In this document: positions 8,603-17,794 of the stretch, piece after piece | Numbering within the stretch: the first letter of the stretch is position 1 | How the letters are laid out: each line of letters starts with the position of its first letter | Assembly (NCBI GenBank): GCA_944323825.1 | Contig: CALUTY010000003.1 | Location: forward strand, 124,001 to 188,000 | Source: an uncultured Bacteroidales bacterium | GTDB taxonomy: Bacteria; Bacteroidota; Bacteroidia; Bacteroidales; UBA932 | DNA length: 64,000 nucleotides | Direction: 5' to 3' | Notes under the pieces: generated by a model | What the model was told of the DNA's origin: nothing | The model's input: the letters and a program-made list of their open reading frames with translations, nothing else | The model's database searches: none | Translations under genes and position numbers: made by a program

Positions 8603-9817
8603 ATGGAAAATGGAATCGCAAAAGGCGGCGGCAGAAGCGGCTTCAGGGCATGGCTCCCTGTGATAGGCCTGACATTCTCCACCTTCATCTTCAACACTTC
8701 AGAATTCATCCCTATAGGCCTTCTGTCGGACATTGCAAGCGACTTCGACATCTCGGAAGCACATGCGGGAATGCTCATAACCGTCTACGCCTGGGTAGTG
8801 GCACTGGCGTCCCTTCCTCTTATGCTCATATTCGCAAAGACAGAAAACAGGAAGCTGATGCTCTCCATCACTGCCATCTTCGCCGCAAGCCACATACTCT
8901 CCGGCTTTGCCAAGGATTTCTATATGCTGATGATTTCCAGGATAGGAGTGGCATGTTCCCATGCCATATTCTGGTCGATAGTGACCCCATTGGCCGTAAG
9001 GCTCGCCCCTGAAGGCAAAGGATCCACGGCTCTGAGCATCATCGTGTGCGGTTCTTCGATAGCAATGATAATCGGGCTTCCGCTCGGCAGAACCATAGGC
9101 CTCTACCTCGGATGGAGGGCCACTTTCCTGATCATTGCAGTTCTTGCGGCAGTCATCCTTGCCATCCTTGCGGCAGTGCTTCCGAAAATGCCTGGCGACG
9201 GCTCCATTTCCCTGCGGAAGCTCCCCGCCCTCATCAAGTCCCCTGCCCTTCTGAGCATTTATCTGGTCACAGTGGTAGCCATCACCGGACACTTCACCGG
9301 CTACAGCTACATTGAGCCTTTCCTCGGTCAGGTGGCCGGGCTCGGAAGCAACTGGATCACCATCGTGCTCACAATATTCGGCGTAGTGGGACTCGCCGGA
9401 AGCTGGATATTCTCCCGCTGCTATGACAGATACCGCCGCAGATTCATCCAGTTTGCAGTGGCCGGCATCTGCATTTTCCTCCTTCTGCTGCATGTAGCGG
9501 CCTTGAATCCCGTCTCAGCCGTGATACTCTGCGTATTCTGGGGCTTCGCCATCAATTTCTACAATCTCTCTTTCCAGTCCGAAATCATACGCAACGCCCC
9601 GAAAGGCACAGCCGTGGCAATGTCCATATATTCAGGGATATACAACATCGGAATCGGTGGAGGGGCTCTCATCGGAGGCTATGTATGCTCAGGCATTTCC
9701 ATTTCCTGCATAGGATATGTCGGCGGGGCAATAGCCCTTGTGGCAGCCATAATATGCTTCCGGAAAATGCTTCCTGCAATCAATGGCTCACCATCTTCAG
9801 CCCCACAATCGAAATGA
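8603..9817 (+). CDS. MFS exporter, SotB-like (DHA1 family)
   Basis: A 404-residue, twelve-segment proton-driven exporter of the major facilitator superfamily. The first helix reads FIFNTSEFIPIGLLSDIASDF, then LITVYAWVVALASLPLML, which closely resembles E. coli SotB (YdeA), a sugar and arabinose efflux pump; related DHA1 members export drugs. The substrate is inferred only from this likeness. Its 3' end overlaps the convergent SMR gene by 38 bases (9780-9817), so the last codons of both share DNA. Confidence 0.86.
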   Translation: MENGIAKGGGRSGFRAWLPVIGLTFSTFIFNTSEFIPIGLLSDIASDFDISEAHAGMLITVYAWVVALASLPLMLIFAKTENRKLMLSITAIFAASHILSGFAKDFYMLMISRIGVACSHAIFWSIVTPLAVRLAPEGKGSTALSIIVCGSSIAMIIGLPLGRTIGLYLGWRATFLIIAVLAAVILAILAAVLPKMPGDGSISLRKLPALIKSPALLSIYLVTVVAITGHFTGYSYIEPFLGQVAGLGSNWITIVLTIFGVVGLAGSWIFSRCYDRYRRRFIQFAVAGICIFLLLLHVAALNPVSAVILCVFWGFAINFYNLSFQSEIIRNAPKGTAVAMSIYSGIYNIGIGGGALIGGYVCSGISISCIGYVGGAIALVAAIICFRKMLPAINGSPSSAPQSK

Positions 9818-10112
9818 TGAGGGTAGAAATGAAAAAAAGCCTCCAGAAGGTGACAGGCTCATGGAAGAAGAATATGCCGACAAGCACCGTACCCACCGCA
9901 CCTATGCCAGTCCAGATGGGATAGGCCGTGCCTATCGGTATGGTCTGCACCGCCTTCGCAAGCAGTATCATGCTGAGCGTAAGGCTCAGAAGGAAGCCCG
10001 CACCCCAAAGATAATATTCAATTCCGGTCAGCCCCTTCATCTTTCCGAGGCAGAAGGCAAAGCCGGTCTCACAGAATCCGGCCAGAATGAGAATCAACCA
10101 GTTCATGTCCAT
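9780..10112 (-). CDS. Small multidrug resistance (SMR) family protein, SugE/Gdx-like
   Basis: A 110-residue protein with four membrane segments. The conserved essential glutamate lies in the first helix (AGFCETGFAF, Glu15), and the signature AYPIWTGIGAVGT is close to the SugE/Gdx motif. Gdx proteins export guanidinium, whereas EmrE/QacE types export quaternary cations; the motif leans to the former, but no guanidine riboswitch is seen upstream. ATGs at 10112 and 10106 are both possible. The gene converges on the SotB-like exporter with a 38-base overlap. Confidence 0.85.
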   Translation of the reverse strand: MDMNWLILILAGFCETGFAFCLGKMKGLTGIEYYLWGAGFLLSLTLSMILLAKAVQTIPIGTAYPIWTGIGAVGTVLVGIFFFHEPVTFWRLFFISTLIISIVGLKMVSH

Positions 10113-10129
10113 TTTGTAAAAACCGGCCG

Positions 10130-10137
10130 CAAAGATA
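10130..10137 (-). promoter_or_regulatory. -7 box of the SMR gene
   Basis: Reads TATCTTTG on the minus strand, with a TTG at 10157-10159 some 19 bases further upstream. The start codon is 18 bases downstream. Confidence 0.6.
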
Positions 10138-10257
10138 AGACAGCCTGAAGAAAATACAATTTACAAATGATAATTTCAGCATCTGTCATTTCGTGGCAAG
10201 GAAACGGACAATACCCGGATCATCAGCGACCTCGACCGGTGTCTTGACCAAAAGACA

Positions 10258-11256
10258 TCAGAATATCTCAATCGTATATTCTGCGCTGAATGTCCGTGCG
10301 GGAGCGAGGTGCTGCACCCGGTCACGGCCGCTGAATTCGCCTTCATAGCCGGCCCTGTCGCAACGGCCGTACCACGGTTCTATGCACACGAACGGGGCAT
10401 TCTTTGCCACAGGAGACCACAGCCCCACAAGAGGGGCATCAAAGGAAAGCCCCAGCCATGGACGGCTTGATGCTGTCAGAAGAGTCACCTTCCCTATCTG
10501 CCCGTCCTCAAAAATCAGGGCATCTTTGTCAAATGTATGTATGTCAAGCGGAAATATCACGCCTTTGGCTGACTGTTGCCTGAGATTTGCGGCCGTTTCT
10601 GACGGGAATGCATCAATATCAGCCTCAGAAAGAGCGGCAAGAGGATATTTCATGTCCGGGTCAGCACATCCTTTTTCCTTGATCAGTACATATTCCAATG
10701 TCCGTACCTTTCCATCAGCGAAAGGTACGGCTTCATGTGGTCCACAACTCCCTGTGTCGACATTTTTTCTTCTTTCAAGGAGGAAGAATCCCCGCCCGGA
10801 GGTTTCCGGATCAAAGTCAGGGTAGAAAAATGCAGGGTGGGCCCCAATCTGGAAATGCATTTCCTTCTCACCTGGGTTTGTCACGGACCAAAGCACCGTC
10901 ACCTTGTTGCCGTCCAGCCTGTAGCCGATTTCCAGCACGAAAGGGAAAGGATAGCGGGCCATAGTCTCCTCATCGGAAACCAGCCTGTACCTCACCTCAT
11001 TATCCGTCAATGACAGCAGGGTGAAATCCATGTCCCTCGCAAATCCGTGCTGCGACATCTCATATTCCTGTCCGTCAAAACGGCATTTCCCGTTCCATAG
11101 GCTCCCGACTATCGGGAAAAGCACAGGCGAATGCCTCTTCCAGAAGGCAGGGTCAGCCTGCCAAAGATATTCCCTTCCTTCTTTCATGATGCTGCAAAGC
11201 TCCGCACCATGGCTGCTGACCTTGACCGTCAGCTCCCCGTTTGTCAAAGTTTCCAT
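10258..11256 (-). CDS. Aldose 1-epimerase-like protein (LacX type)
   Basis: A 332-residue galactose mutarotase-fold protein. It shows SSHGAELCSIM and YLWQADPAFWKRHSPVLFP at the N-terminus, a HGFARDM motif, and an HPAFFYP segment around the central catalytic histidine. These fit the LacX/YphB-type subfamily of aldose 1-epimerases, whose substrates are often unproven hexoses or hexose phosphates. The ATG at 11256 (METLTNGEL) is preferred over an upstream TTG. It lies 51 bases downstream of the GH95 fucosidase on the same strand and could act on the sugar that enzyme releases; this link is inference. Confidence 0.85.
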   Translation of the reverse strand: METLTNGELTVKVSSHGAELCSIMKEGREYLWQADPAFWKRHSPVLFPIVGSLWNGKCRFDGQEYEMSQHGFARDMDFTLLSLTDNEVRYRLVSDEETMARYPFPFVLEIGYRLDGNKVTVLWSVTNPGEKEMHFQIGAHPAFFYPDFDPETSGRGFFLLERRKNVDTGSCGPHEAVPFADGKVRTLEYVLIKEKGCADPDMKYPLAALSEADIDAFPSETAANLRQQSAKGVIFPLDIHTFDKDALIFEDGQIGKVTLLTASSRPWLGLSFDAPLVGLWSPVAKNAPFVCIEPWYGRCDRAGYEGEFSGRDRVQHLAPARTFSAEYTIEIF

Positions 11257-11307
11257 ATGCAATTGTTTTCAGAATTCATCCTCTAGTACCCTCCTGATGC
11301 CATTCGG

Positions 11308-13830
11308 TCATTCTTTCAGATTCCAGGATTGCGGAACCATCACTGCATCGTGCTGCCGCTTCCTCCCTCTCAGGGAAAGCCGTCCGTCATGCCCTGCGGC
11401 AAGACGGTAAGAATGCCCTTTCTCAGTCGGGAAATCAAGATATTGCCCGTCATAATACACGGTGCATCTGTGCCCTGCGGACGAATATATGCGGCACTCC
11501 TCAAGCCTGCCGTCTTTCCATGTGAAAGAGAGTTCAAATCCGCCCCTGGCGCATAATCCGCTGACTTTCCCCGCATCCCAGACGGAAGGAAGAGCCGGAA
11601 GAAGGTGTATGCAACCGGCGTGGCTCTGCAGCAGCATCTCGGCCATCCCGGCAGTACCGCCGAAGTTGCCGTCTATCTGGAAAGGAGGATGGCTGCACCA
11701 CAGGTTGTCCACCGTACCGTCCTTCAGCAGATTCCGGAACAGTTTGTAGGCGCGGTTCCCGTCATGAAGCCTTGCCCATTGGTTAAGCTTCCAGGCCATG
11801 CTCCACCCTGTGGCCCCGTCTCCCCTGTGCTCAAGCACCACCTCCGAAGCCTTCGCCAGTCCCGGTGTGGACAAAGGAGATATCGTATGTCCGGGATGAA
11901 GTCCGAAAAGATGGTTTACATGCCTGTGACGATCCTCCGGATCATCAATGTCTTCACTCCATTCCATAAGCTGTCCGTACCTTCCTATTCTGTACGGGGC
12001 TATGCTGTCCAATATTCCGGACCACCTTTCACTGTCTGTGGCATCAATGCCGAGCTCAGAGGCAGCACTGACAGCGGCATCCAGAATCTCCCTGGACACA
12101 GCATGGGCAAATGTCGCACCCTTGTCCACCGGACCATGTTCCGGAGATGTTGAAGGACAGGCCATATAAGTGCCGTCCGGAGACTTCCACAGATAGTCGG
12201 CCGTGAAATCTGCGCTTCCCCTGATCAGCGGATATCCTATAACGCGCAGCCATTCCTTGTCCTGCGTGTACTGATAATATTCCCACAGATGCACTGCCAG
12301 CCATGGTCCAGCGACAGGAATGAGGTTCCAGGACATGTCCGTGCTGCTCAGAGGGGATGCGAATCCGAAAATGTTGGATGAAATGGAAGCGGTCCAGCCT
12401 CCGGCACCGAAACAGTTCCGGGCCACCCTCTTCCCCGGCTTCTCAAGGGAGCGTATATAGTCAATGAGAGGGGCGTAACACTCCTGAAGGCCGGTAACAA
12501 GAGCCGGCCAGTAGTTCATCTGGATATTTATGTTGTTATGGTAATCGACATGCCAGGGGCCGTCAACCCCGTTGTGCCAGATGCCCTGGAGATTTGCAGG
12601 CATGGCACCCTGACGGGAAGAAGATATGAGAAGATATCTGCCGAACTGGAAATAAAGCTCTTCAAGACCGAAATCCTTTTCCCCGGCCCTGTACCGGGCC
12701 AGCCTGCCCGGAGTGTCAAGGGATTGTGCTCCATGAGATGAAGATGCCGCCCTTTTTTCAGCAGCCCCGCCAAGATCAAGGCTGACCCTGCCGAAAAGCT
12801 CTTGATAGTCGGCCGTATGTCTGGCCAGAAGTTCATCATAGGACTTTTTCATGGCAGCCTCCAGCGCCGCTTCAGTCTCAGCCTCAGGATTGCCTCCGGC
12901 ATATGTCAGCGGGTCTGAAAAATCAGGATTGAAATTCATCCTGTAATCAGTGCCTGCCGTGAGAATGAACACCACATCCCGCGCATTCTCCACCACCAGA
13001 CAGCCGTCTTCCGCCCTGGCACTCCCTCCGCCAGGCAATACCGCCGCAAGACGCACGGCAAACCGCATTCCATTGCCGGACAGTCTCCCGGAATACAATA
13101 TTGAAGTCCCTTCTCCGGAAAATGTTCCCTCCGACCGGGGATTCGGAACATATTTCAGCACCAGTCTCTCCTGAGGCTTCACGGAAGAAAAGCGCATCAC
13201 CATTACCCTGTCAGGATATGACACGAAAAAGGAACGGCAGTATCCGGTCCCGTCTTTCTCAAAGCTCACCTCAGCCACGGCATCCTCTATGTCAAGGCTC
13301 CGTCTGTAGGATGTCACCCCATCTTGTGAAAGGCCTGTCGCAATGTGAAGTTCACCCATCGTCGTGAACGACCCGAACCTGAAAGGGGATTCCTCCGAAG
13401 GCTCATAAGAAGCCTTTCCGTTGAGACAGTGTCTTGTCAGGGAATCAGCCAATGAAATGTCCCCGTCCATGAATGCCCTGCGGATATCACGGACTGCAGA
13501 TGCCGAGGACTTGTTCACATCCCAATAATATGAAGCTCCGCCCTGAATGTTGGGGCCGCCCTCCCACAGGGATTTCTCGTTAAGTGTCACCCGTTCAGTG
13601 GAGAGTGAGCCCATGACATTTGCTCCGATGAACCCGTTCCCCAAAGGAAGGGATGAAGTCTCCCATTGCGGGTCGGGATTTTCCATGCCTGTCCGGAGCC
13701 CGGTCAATGCCGTATGTCCGTCAAATTCGGCAGGTGTACTGAACCAGATTTCCAAAGGCACTTCAGATGAAGCAGATACTGCCGCCGAAACCATGAGTCC
13801 GGCAACTGCAGAAAATATCTTATGTTTCAT
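11308..13830 (-). CDS. GH95 family glycosidase, probable alpha-L-fucosidase
   Basis: A secreted 840-residue glycosidase. The ATG at 13830 begins a signal peptide (MKHKIFSAVAGLMVSAAVSA). The N-terminal GH95 domain contains WETSSLPLGNGFIGANVMG. The catalytic barrel holds NNINIQMNYWPA, whose two asparagines activate water in GH95, CPSTSPEHG with the general-acid glutamate, and IDGNFGGTAGMAEML with an active-site aspartate. GH95 enzymes remove alpha-1,2-L-fucose from milk and mucin glycans, and some act on L-galactose. No SusC/SusD pair is nearby, so it is not in a classical polysaccharide locus. The aldose epimerase-like gene follows on the same strand. Confidence 0.92.
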   Translation of the reverse strand: MKHKIFSAVAGLMVSAAVSASSEVPLEIWFSTPAEFDGHTALTGLRTGMENPDPQWETSSLPLGNGFIGANVMGSLSTERVTLNEKSLWEGGPNIQGGASYYWDVNKSSASAVRDIRRAFMDGDISLADSLTRHCLNGKASYEPSEESPFRFGSFTTMGELHIATGLSQDGVTSYRRSLDIEDAVAEVSFEKDGTGYCRSFFVSYPDRVMVMRFSSVKPQERLVLKYVPNPRSEGTFSGEGTSILYSGRLSGNGMRFAVRLAAVLPGGGSARAEDGCLVVENARDVVFILTAGTDYRMNFNPDFSDPLTYAGGNPEAETEAALEAAMKKSYDELLARHTADYQELFGRVSLDLGGAAEKRAASSSHGAQSLDTPGRLARYRAGEKDFGLEELYFQFGRYLLISSSRQGAMPANLQGIWHNGVDGPWHVDYHNNINIQMNYWPALVTGLQECYAPLIDYIRSLEKPGKRVARNCFGAGGWTASISSNIFGFASPLSSTDMSWNLIPVAGPWLAVHLWEYYQYTQDKEWLRVIGYPLIRGSADFTADYLWKSPDGTYMACPSTSPEHGPVDKGATFAHAVSREILDAAVSAASELGIDATDSERWSGILDSIAPYRIGRYGQLMEWSEDIDDPEDRHRHVNHLFGLHPGHTISPLSTPGLAKASEVVLEHRGDGATGWSMAWKLNQWARLHDGNRAYKLFRNLLKDGTVDNLWCSHPPFQIDGNFGGTAGMAEMLLQSHAGCIHLLPALPSVWDAGKVSGLCARGGFELSFTWKDGRLEECRIYSSAGHRCTVYYDGQYLDFPTEKGHSYRLAAGHDGRLSLRGRKRQHDAVMVPQSWNLKE

Positions 13831-14118
13831 TCCAGATGTCAACAGTGGTCAGCATAGAGTTATCAGTCTGCAATTTTACGGAAAAAATCCGTAATCCGAA
13901 CAATTCCGCCTTTCCATTTCATCCTCCAGTTGCAGACCTGTCCGAACATACTGCCGCGAGAACTCTATTCCGACGAAACCCTTTCCGGGGAAAAATTCGC
14001 CACACTCTGATCTGTTTTTCATCAAAGATTGAAGGCGGCGGGATAGCGGATGAGGCCGTGGATGTGTGAAAGGGAGCCTGGATGGAACTCTATGGCGAGG
14101 CAGCATTCATCGGGGGCG

Positions 14119-14539
14119 TCAAAGGGGAATCTGACTGAAGGCTCCTTTTTCAAGAAGTCCATAGAAATCCTTTTTTTCTGATGGCAACCACCTCCGACGG
14201 CTCCAGGCTTTCGAGTGAAAAAAGACTTGGGCTGCCCTGATGCATGCTGTCAAAAGAAGCCACTGACTCTCCTTCAAAGAAAAACTGGAAAGTGATGTCC
14301 CTCCCCTTGCTGTCATAAAAGAAAAGTCGAAGACACCCTTTCCTTATCAGATACAATGTATCGGCTATCTCCCCTTCACGCAGAAGAAGAGCCTTCTTCG
14401 GCAGCTGCCTAACTTCGAAAAGGCCCCCGGCCTCTCCGCCCTGAAGCCTCGCGGCAGCCGCCATAAGTTCCTCGTAATTTCCCATTGAAGAATATCCTTT
14501 GAAACCGTTCCTATCGTCCAATTTGTCTTCCCGTATCAT
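14119..14539 (-). pseudogene. Crp/Fnr-like regulator remnant, frameshifted and without its DNA-binding domain
   Basis: The frame from 14539 encodes about 120 residues of a cyclic-nucleotide-binding fold (LREGEIADTLYLIRKGCLRLFFYDSKGRDITFQFFFEGESVASFDSM). It then breaks at a run of seven A (14171-14177 on the opposite strand); dropping one A restores the family-like ending KKDFYGLLEKGAFSQIPL before a stop at 14119. No helix-turn-helix exists in any frame from here to the GH95 gene. The start overlaps the stop of the ADP-ribosylglycohydrolase gene by four bases, so it was translationally coupled. The 288-base stretch 13831-14118 has no convincing gene; a 46-codon frame starting inside the remnant (MDFLKKEP) is unexplained. 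Confidence 0.75.
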
Positions 14540-17052
14540 TTCTTCAGTCTCATAATAACGGGTTTCATTTCACAATAGCGTTTATACCACTGTTTCTTCT
14601 CCGGAGTGTCAATGGGTTCATACTCGCTGATAATGCAGCTTGTGTAGAGATCATCGGCAATGGCAAGGATGATGTTCGACAGTTCGAGCACCTGCTCCAA
14701 TTTCTTTCCTTGCGGACAGAATAACAGTTGGCGACTGATGGCTTCATAGCCATGAATTGCACCCATGATGTTGCCACAAATTGACCCTGTCGAGTCGCTG
14801 TCTCCGTCGTGGTTCACTGCGGCTATGATTGCATTCTCTGCACTGTCCGCATGGCGAATGGCACAATATAGGGCGATAGCCCATGCTTCCTCGGCCGTCC
14901 AGCCTTCGCCCAATTGACGGATGTTCTCTGCGTCGCTCCTGCCGTTGTCAACAAGAGCCACCGCTTTGCGGGTAAGGTCGGCAAGGTAATGCTTGTCTTC
15001 TTCAAACTCATTTTTATATATGTTGTCGAGAGCTTCGATAGTCTCCAAGGCAAGCTGCCTGAATTCTTCATTGACGGCTTCGACCGGCATCGGTATCAAT
15101 TTGTACAACAGATGGGTCAGCATTGCCGCAGGGAGAAAGCCTAATGGATGCTTGTGCGTGACACGAGCAGTTTCCGCACCGGCTTTGTCCATCTCGTCAA
15201 TAGAATAAAACCGCTCTCCGCGCGCCAAATATCCCGCTGAAAGGAGCGCCATCGGCGCAACGCGCATGATGCCGCCGCAACCCTTGCTGTTGTTCTCTAC
15301 TTCCATACCGCGGTATATTGCCTCACATGCGTTCAGGCAGGTGTTGCCCGGTGCACGGCGGTGTGCCAGTTCAGGCAGGTCACGAAGCCATGTGCAGTGC
15401 CAGTCGTCAATCAGGATTTTCCTTTTCTTTCCAGTCTGCGTGTAATACCAGTCAAGGTAAGCCCCATCGACATAATTCTCCGGTGCACCGCCGATTCCGC
15501 GCATATAGCCGCGCGTAATGCCCATCAGCATGCCGTTGGCAGTGAAGAGTGTCATCTGAGTATCGTCGCTCACAAGGGCCTTGCCCTCCGGAGTGAGGTC
15601 GAACTTAGTTATTCCCTTGTCGCCGTATCGGGCAAGGATACTTTTCCTGCTCATGAATTCCACCGTATAACCCAGTGCGTCGCCGGCCGCACCAGCCATC
15701 AGACATCCCCTGATACAGTCCTTTACCCTTGCAGTCCTCACTTCGTTGCTGCCGCCCGTGTCACATTCAAAGGCTCTTATAAACTCTTCTTGTTCCACAG
15801 TTTCAGGCGTTTTGCGGGAAGCCGACTTGGGCATGCTCCTGAAAAAGTTGCGCAACACAGTCAAAGCGTCATACTTGCTGCCTTGCTGCTGCAGTTCCCG
15901 TGCTTTGAGGCAACCCACGATTGTCCCTGTGCGCCCCACGCCTCCCGCGCAATGGATATAGGTATAGCCGTCCATCTTTTCATAGTATGCTATCTTATCC
16001 AAAAGCCTGTTGACAGACCCGATGGATTGCGGCACGCCACCGTCGCGAATGGGGAAACGCAGATAAGTCGTTCCTTTCGGCAGCAGGTGGCTATATGGAC
16101 GCAGCTCACCTTCCTCGGTAAGGTCCACAAAATGCTTAACTCCGAAATGCACCATATTCTTGATTTTCCTCCTGGCTGTATCCTCATCCTTGTCGCCAGG
16201 GTATTCCCCAGCAAACAAATACCCGTGCAGGTAATACGACTGATGGAGCGGACGCGATATAAAATCTTCGAAGCGGTCGTTGATGTCGAGCAGGGCGGCA
16301 GGAAGCAGGGCGCGGCATTGGGCGATGAGTTCCGTGTGGAATCCACCTCCAACTGAACCGAACCGCTCGGCACCGGCAATGGAGGCAGTCATGGCACCGA
16401 TGGTGTCGGAATCACCGCCCATGGAAATGGCCAGCCGCAACGCCTCTTCCGGAGTGCTACGCTCCAGATAAGCCTTGATGGCAATGGGGACACTCCCTTG
16501 GCATGTCACATCAAACCCGTAGCCATCGCGTATATCCTCCAGCTCAAAGTCGAGGTCATATCCTATTCTCTCCCTGATAAAGCGCCTTATCTTCTCTGCT
16601 TCAGCCCACTCTGTCTTCCTTATGAATACGCATCCTGCAACGGCTTGTGCTCCCTTGATGCCTTCGGAATGGTTGTGGCTGACCGATGCCGTGATGCGTG
16701 CCAGATCCAAGGCTTCTTCCAACGAGTTGGCATACAGCCCTACGGGACTTACACGCATGGCGGAGCCGTTGCCGAAGCTGTTGTAAGGTTGAGGATTGTC
16801 GCTTGTCAACCATTTGGAGAACATACCGCCATAACCGGCATTCGGATATCTGCGTCCCAAATGTTGCATACACTCCACCAAAGTCTCAGGGCGATGCTCC
16901 GGGTCATTCATCAGCCATTCCGCCACGGCAAGCGTCATCACAGTGTCGTCCGTAAACCGGCTTCCTTTGGGAACAAGCTCGAAATCCTCCGTCTTGATGT
17001 TGTGCCATTCGCGGGTACTGCCCACAATGTCACCGATGATTGCTCCTAACAT
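14536..17052 (-). CDS. Fusion: ADP-ribosylglycohydrolase - dual-specificity phosphatase - ADP-ribosylglycohydrolase
   Basis: An 838-residue cytosolic protein with three catalytic domains. Residues 1-265 form a first ADP-ribosylglycohydrolase domain with metal ligands FTDDTVMT (33-40) and MGGDSDTIGA (211-220). Residues about 275-430 form a cysteine phosphatase with the P-loop HCAGGVGRTGT (367-377), a C-x5-R-T signature. Residues about 437-838 form a second ADP-ribosylglycohydrolase with SDDTQMT (495-501) and HDGDSDSTG near the end. All three active sites look intact. ADP-ribosylglycohydrolases remove ADP-ribose from proteins or small molecules; what a joined phosphatase does is not known to me. 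It starts 18 bases after the Nudix regulator gene, so the two form an operon, and its stop overlaps the Crp-like remnant by four bases. Confidence 0.9.
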   Translation of the reverse strand: MLGAIIGDIVGSTREWHNIKTEDFELVPKGSRFTDDTVMTLAVAEWLMNDPEHRPETLVECMQHLGRRYPNAGYGGMFSKWLTSDNPQPYNSFGNGSAMRVSPVGLYANSLEEALDLARITASVSHNHSEGIKGAQAVAGCVFIRKTEWAEAEKIRRFIRERIGYDLDFELEDIRDGYGFDVTCQGSVPIAIKAYLERSTPEEALRLAISMGGDSDTIGAMTASIAGAERFGSVGGGFHTELIAQCRALLPAALLDINDRFEDFISRPLHQSYYLHGYLFAGEYPGDKDEDTARRKIKNMVHFGVKHFVDLTEEGELRPYSHLLPKGTTYLRFPIRDGGVPQSIGSVNRLLDKIAYYEKMDGYTYIHCAGGVGRTGTIVGCLKARELQQQGSKYDALTVLRNFFRSMPKSASRKTPETVEQEEFIRAFECDTGGSNEVRTARVKDCIRGCLMAGAAGDALGYTVEFMSRKSILARYGDKGITKFDLTPEGKALVSDDTQMTLFTANGMLMGITRGYMRGIGGAPENYVDGAYLDWYYTQTGKKRKILIDDWHCTWLRDLPELAHRRAPGNTCLNACEAIYRGMEVENNSKGCGGIMRVAPMALLSAGYLARGERFYSIDEMDKAGAETARVTHKHPLGFLPAAMLTHLLYKLIPMPVEAVNEEFRQLALETIEALDNIYKNEFEEDKHYLADLTRKAVALVDNGRSDAENIRQLGEGWTAEEAWAIALYCAIRHADSAENAIIAAVNHDGDSDSTGSICGNIMGAIHGYEAISRQLLFCPQGKKLEQVLELSNIILAIADDLYTSCIISEYEPIDTPEKKQWYKRYCEMKPVIMRLKK

Positions 17053-17070
17053 ATTCTTATTTTTACCCGT

Positions 17071-17784
17071 TCAAAACTCCAACCTGAATCCCTTTTGCTT
17101 CAGTTCCTCATATTTTGCCTTGTTGAAGCGGAAGAGGAAAGCCTCTTTCTTCTGTGAGGGATTGACAGTCTCATCCAATTGCTCCAACATTCCCAACCGC
17201 TTCATCTTGTTGTAGAAATTGCGGCGGTCGAAACGGATGCCGAGTATCGCCTCATAAAGGTTTTGCAGTTCCTTGATGGTGAATTCCCTGGGCAGCAGTT
17301 CGAAGCCCACGGGCTCGAAATGGATTTGCCTGCGTAACGCCAGCTCTGCCATGCGGAGTATCCGGTCGTGGTCGAAAGCCAGTTGCGGCACCTCATCCAG
17401 CGCAAACCATCGGGCATCGGCTGCATCATCGCCACCTTTCACTTCCTGCATTCGCACCAAAGCATAATAGGCAATGGTGATGACACGCTCGCGAGGGTCG
17501 CGTTCAGGAGCGGTGAAGGTATGGAATTGGCGGATGTACGCACCTTTCAAGCCAGTTTCTTCCTGCAACTCGCGCAATACGCCTTCTTCGGCACTCTCGT
17601 CCATCTTCAGAAACCCGCCCGGAAGTGCCCATCGTCCTTTATACGGTTCTATACCCCGCTGCACCATAAGTACCCTCAATTTGGCATCATCAAAACCGAA
17701 GATGACACAGTCGGTCGTGACACTTGGGTGAGGATATTTATAGCAGTATTTCTTCTCATTTTCTGATCTGTTCTGCTCATCCAT
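17071..17784 (-). CDS. NrtR-like regulator: Nudix domain plus winged helix
   Basis: A 237-residue protein. Residues 20-145 form a Nudix hydrolase domain with a complete Nudix box (GGFLKMDESAEEGVLRELQEE pattern, G-x5-E-x7-REL-x-EE-x-G). Residues about 150-237 form a winged-helix domain (LYEAILGIRFDRRNFYNKMKRLGMLEQ). This is the architecture of NrtR, a repressor of NAD metabolism genes that responds to ADP-ribose; a Bacteroides member instead controls arabinose use. The ATG at 17784 (MDEQNRSENE) follows the promoter by about 20 bases; an upstream start would overlap the operator. Since the Nudix box is intact, catalysis is possible as well as regulation. The next gene acts on ADP-ribose, which favours an NAD/ADP-ribose role. 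Confidence 0.88.
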   Translation of the reverse strand: MDEQNRSENEKKYCYKYPHPSVTTDCVIFGFDDAKLRVLMVQRGIEPYKGRWALPGGFLKMDESAEEGVLRELQEETGLKGAYIRQFHTFTAPERDPRERVITIAYYALVRMQEVKGGDDAADARWFALDEVPQLAFDHDRILRMAELALRRQIHFEPVGFELLPREFTIKELQNLYEAILGIRFDRRNFYNKMKRLGMLEQLDETVNPSQKKEAFLFRFNKAKYEELKQKGFRLEF

Positions 17785-17794
17785 ATATTTTCTT

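Noticed and set aside
9780..9817. The SotB/SMR overlap as evidence that one gene is false
   Set aside because: Both proteins have full family motifs and normal lengths, and short convergent overlaps are common.
13876..14106. Open minus-strand frame of 76 codons between the GH95 gene and the Crp-like remnant
   Set aside because: It has no recognisable domain, its composition is unlike the neighbours, and no promoter fits; treated as chance.
14119..14316. A separate small gene in the second frame of the Crp-like region
   Set aside because: Only its last 22 codons look family-like and they continue the Crp frame after the A-run, so it is part of the frameshifted remnant.
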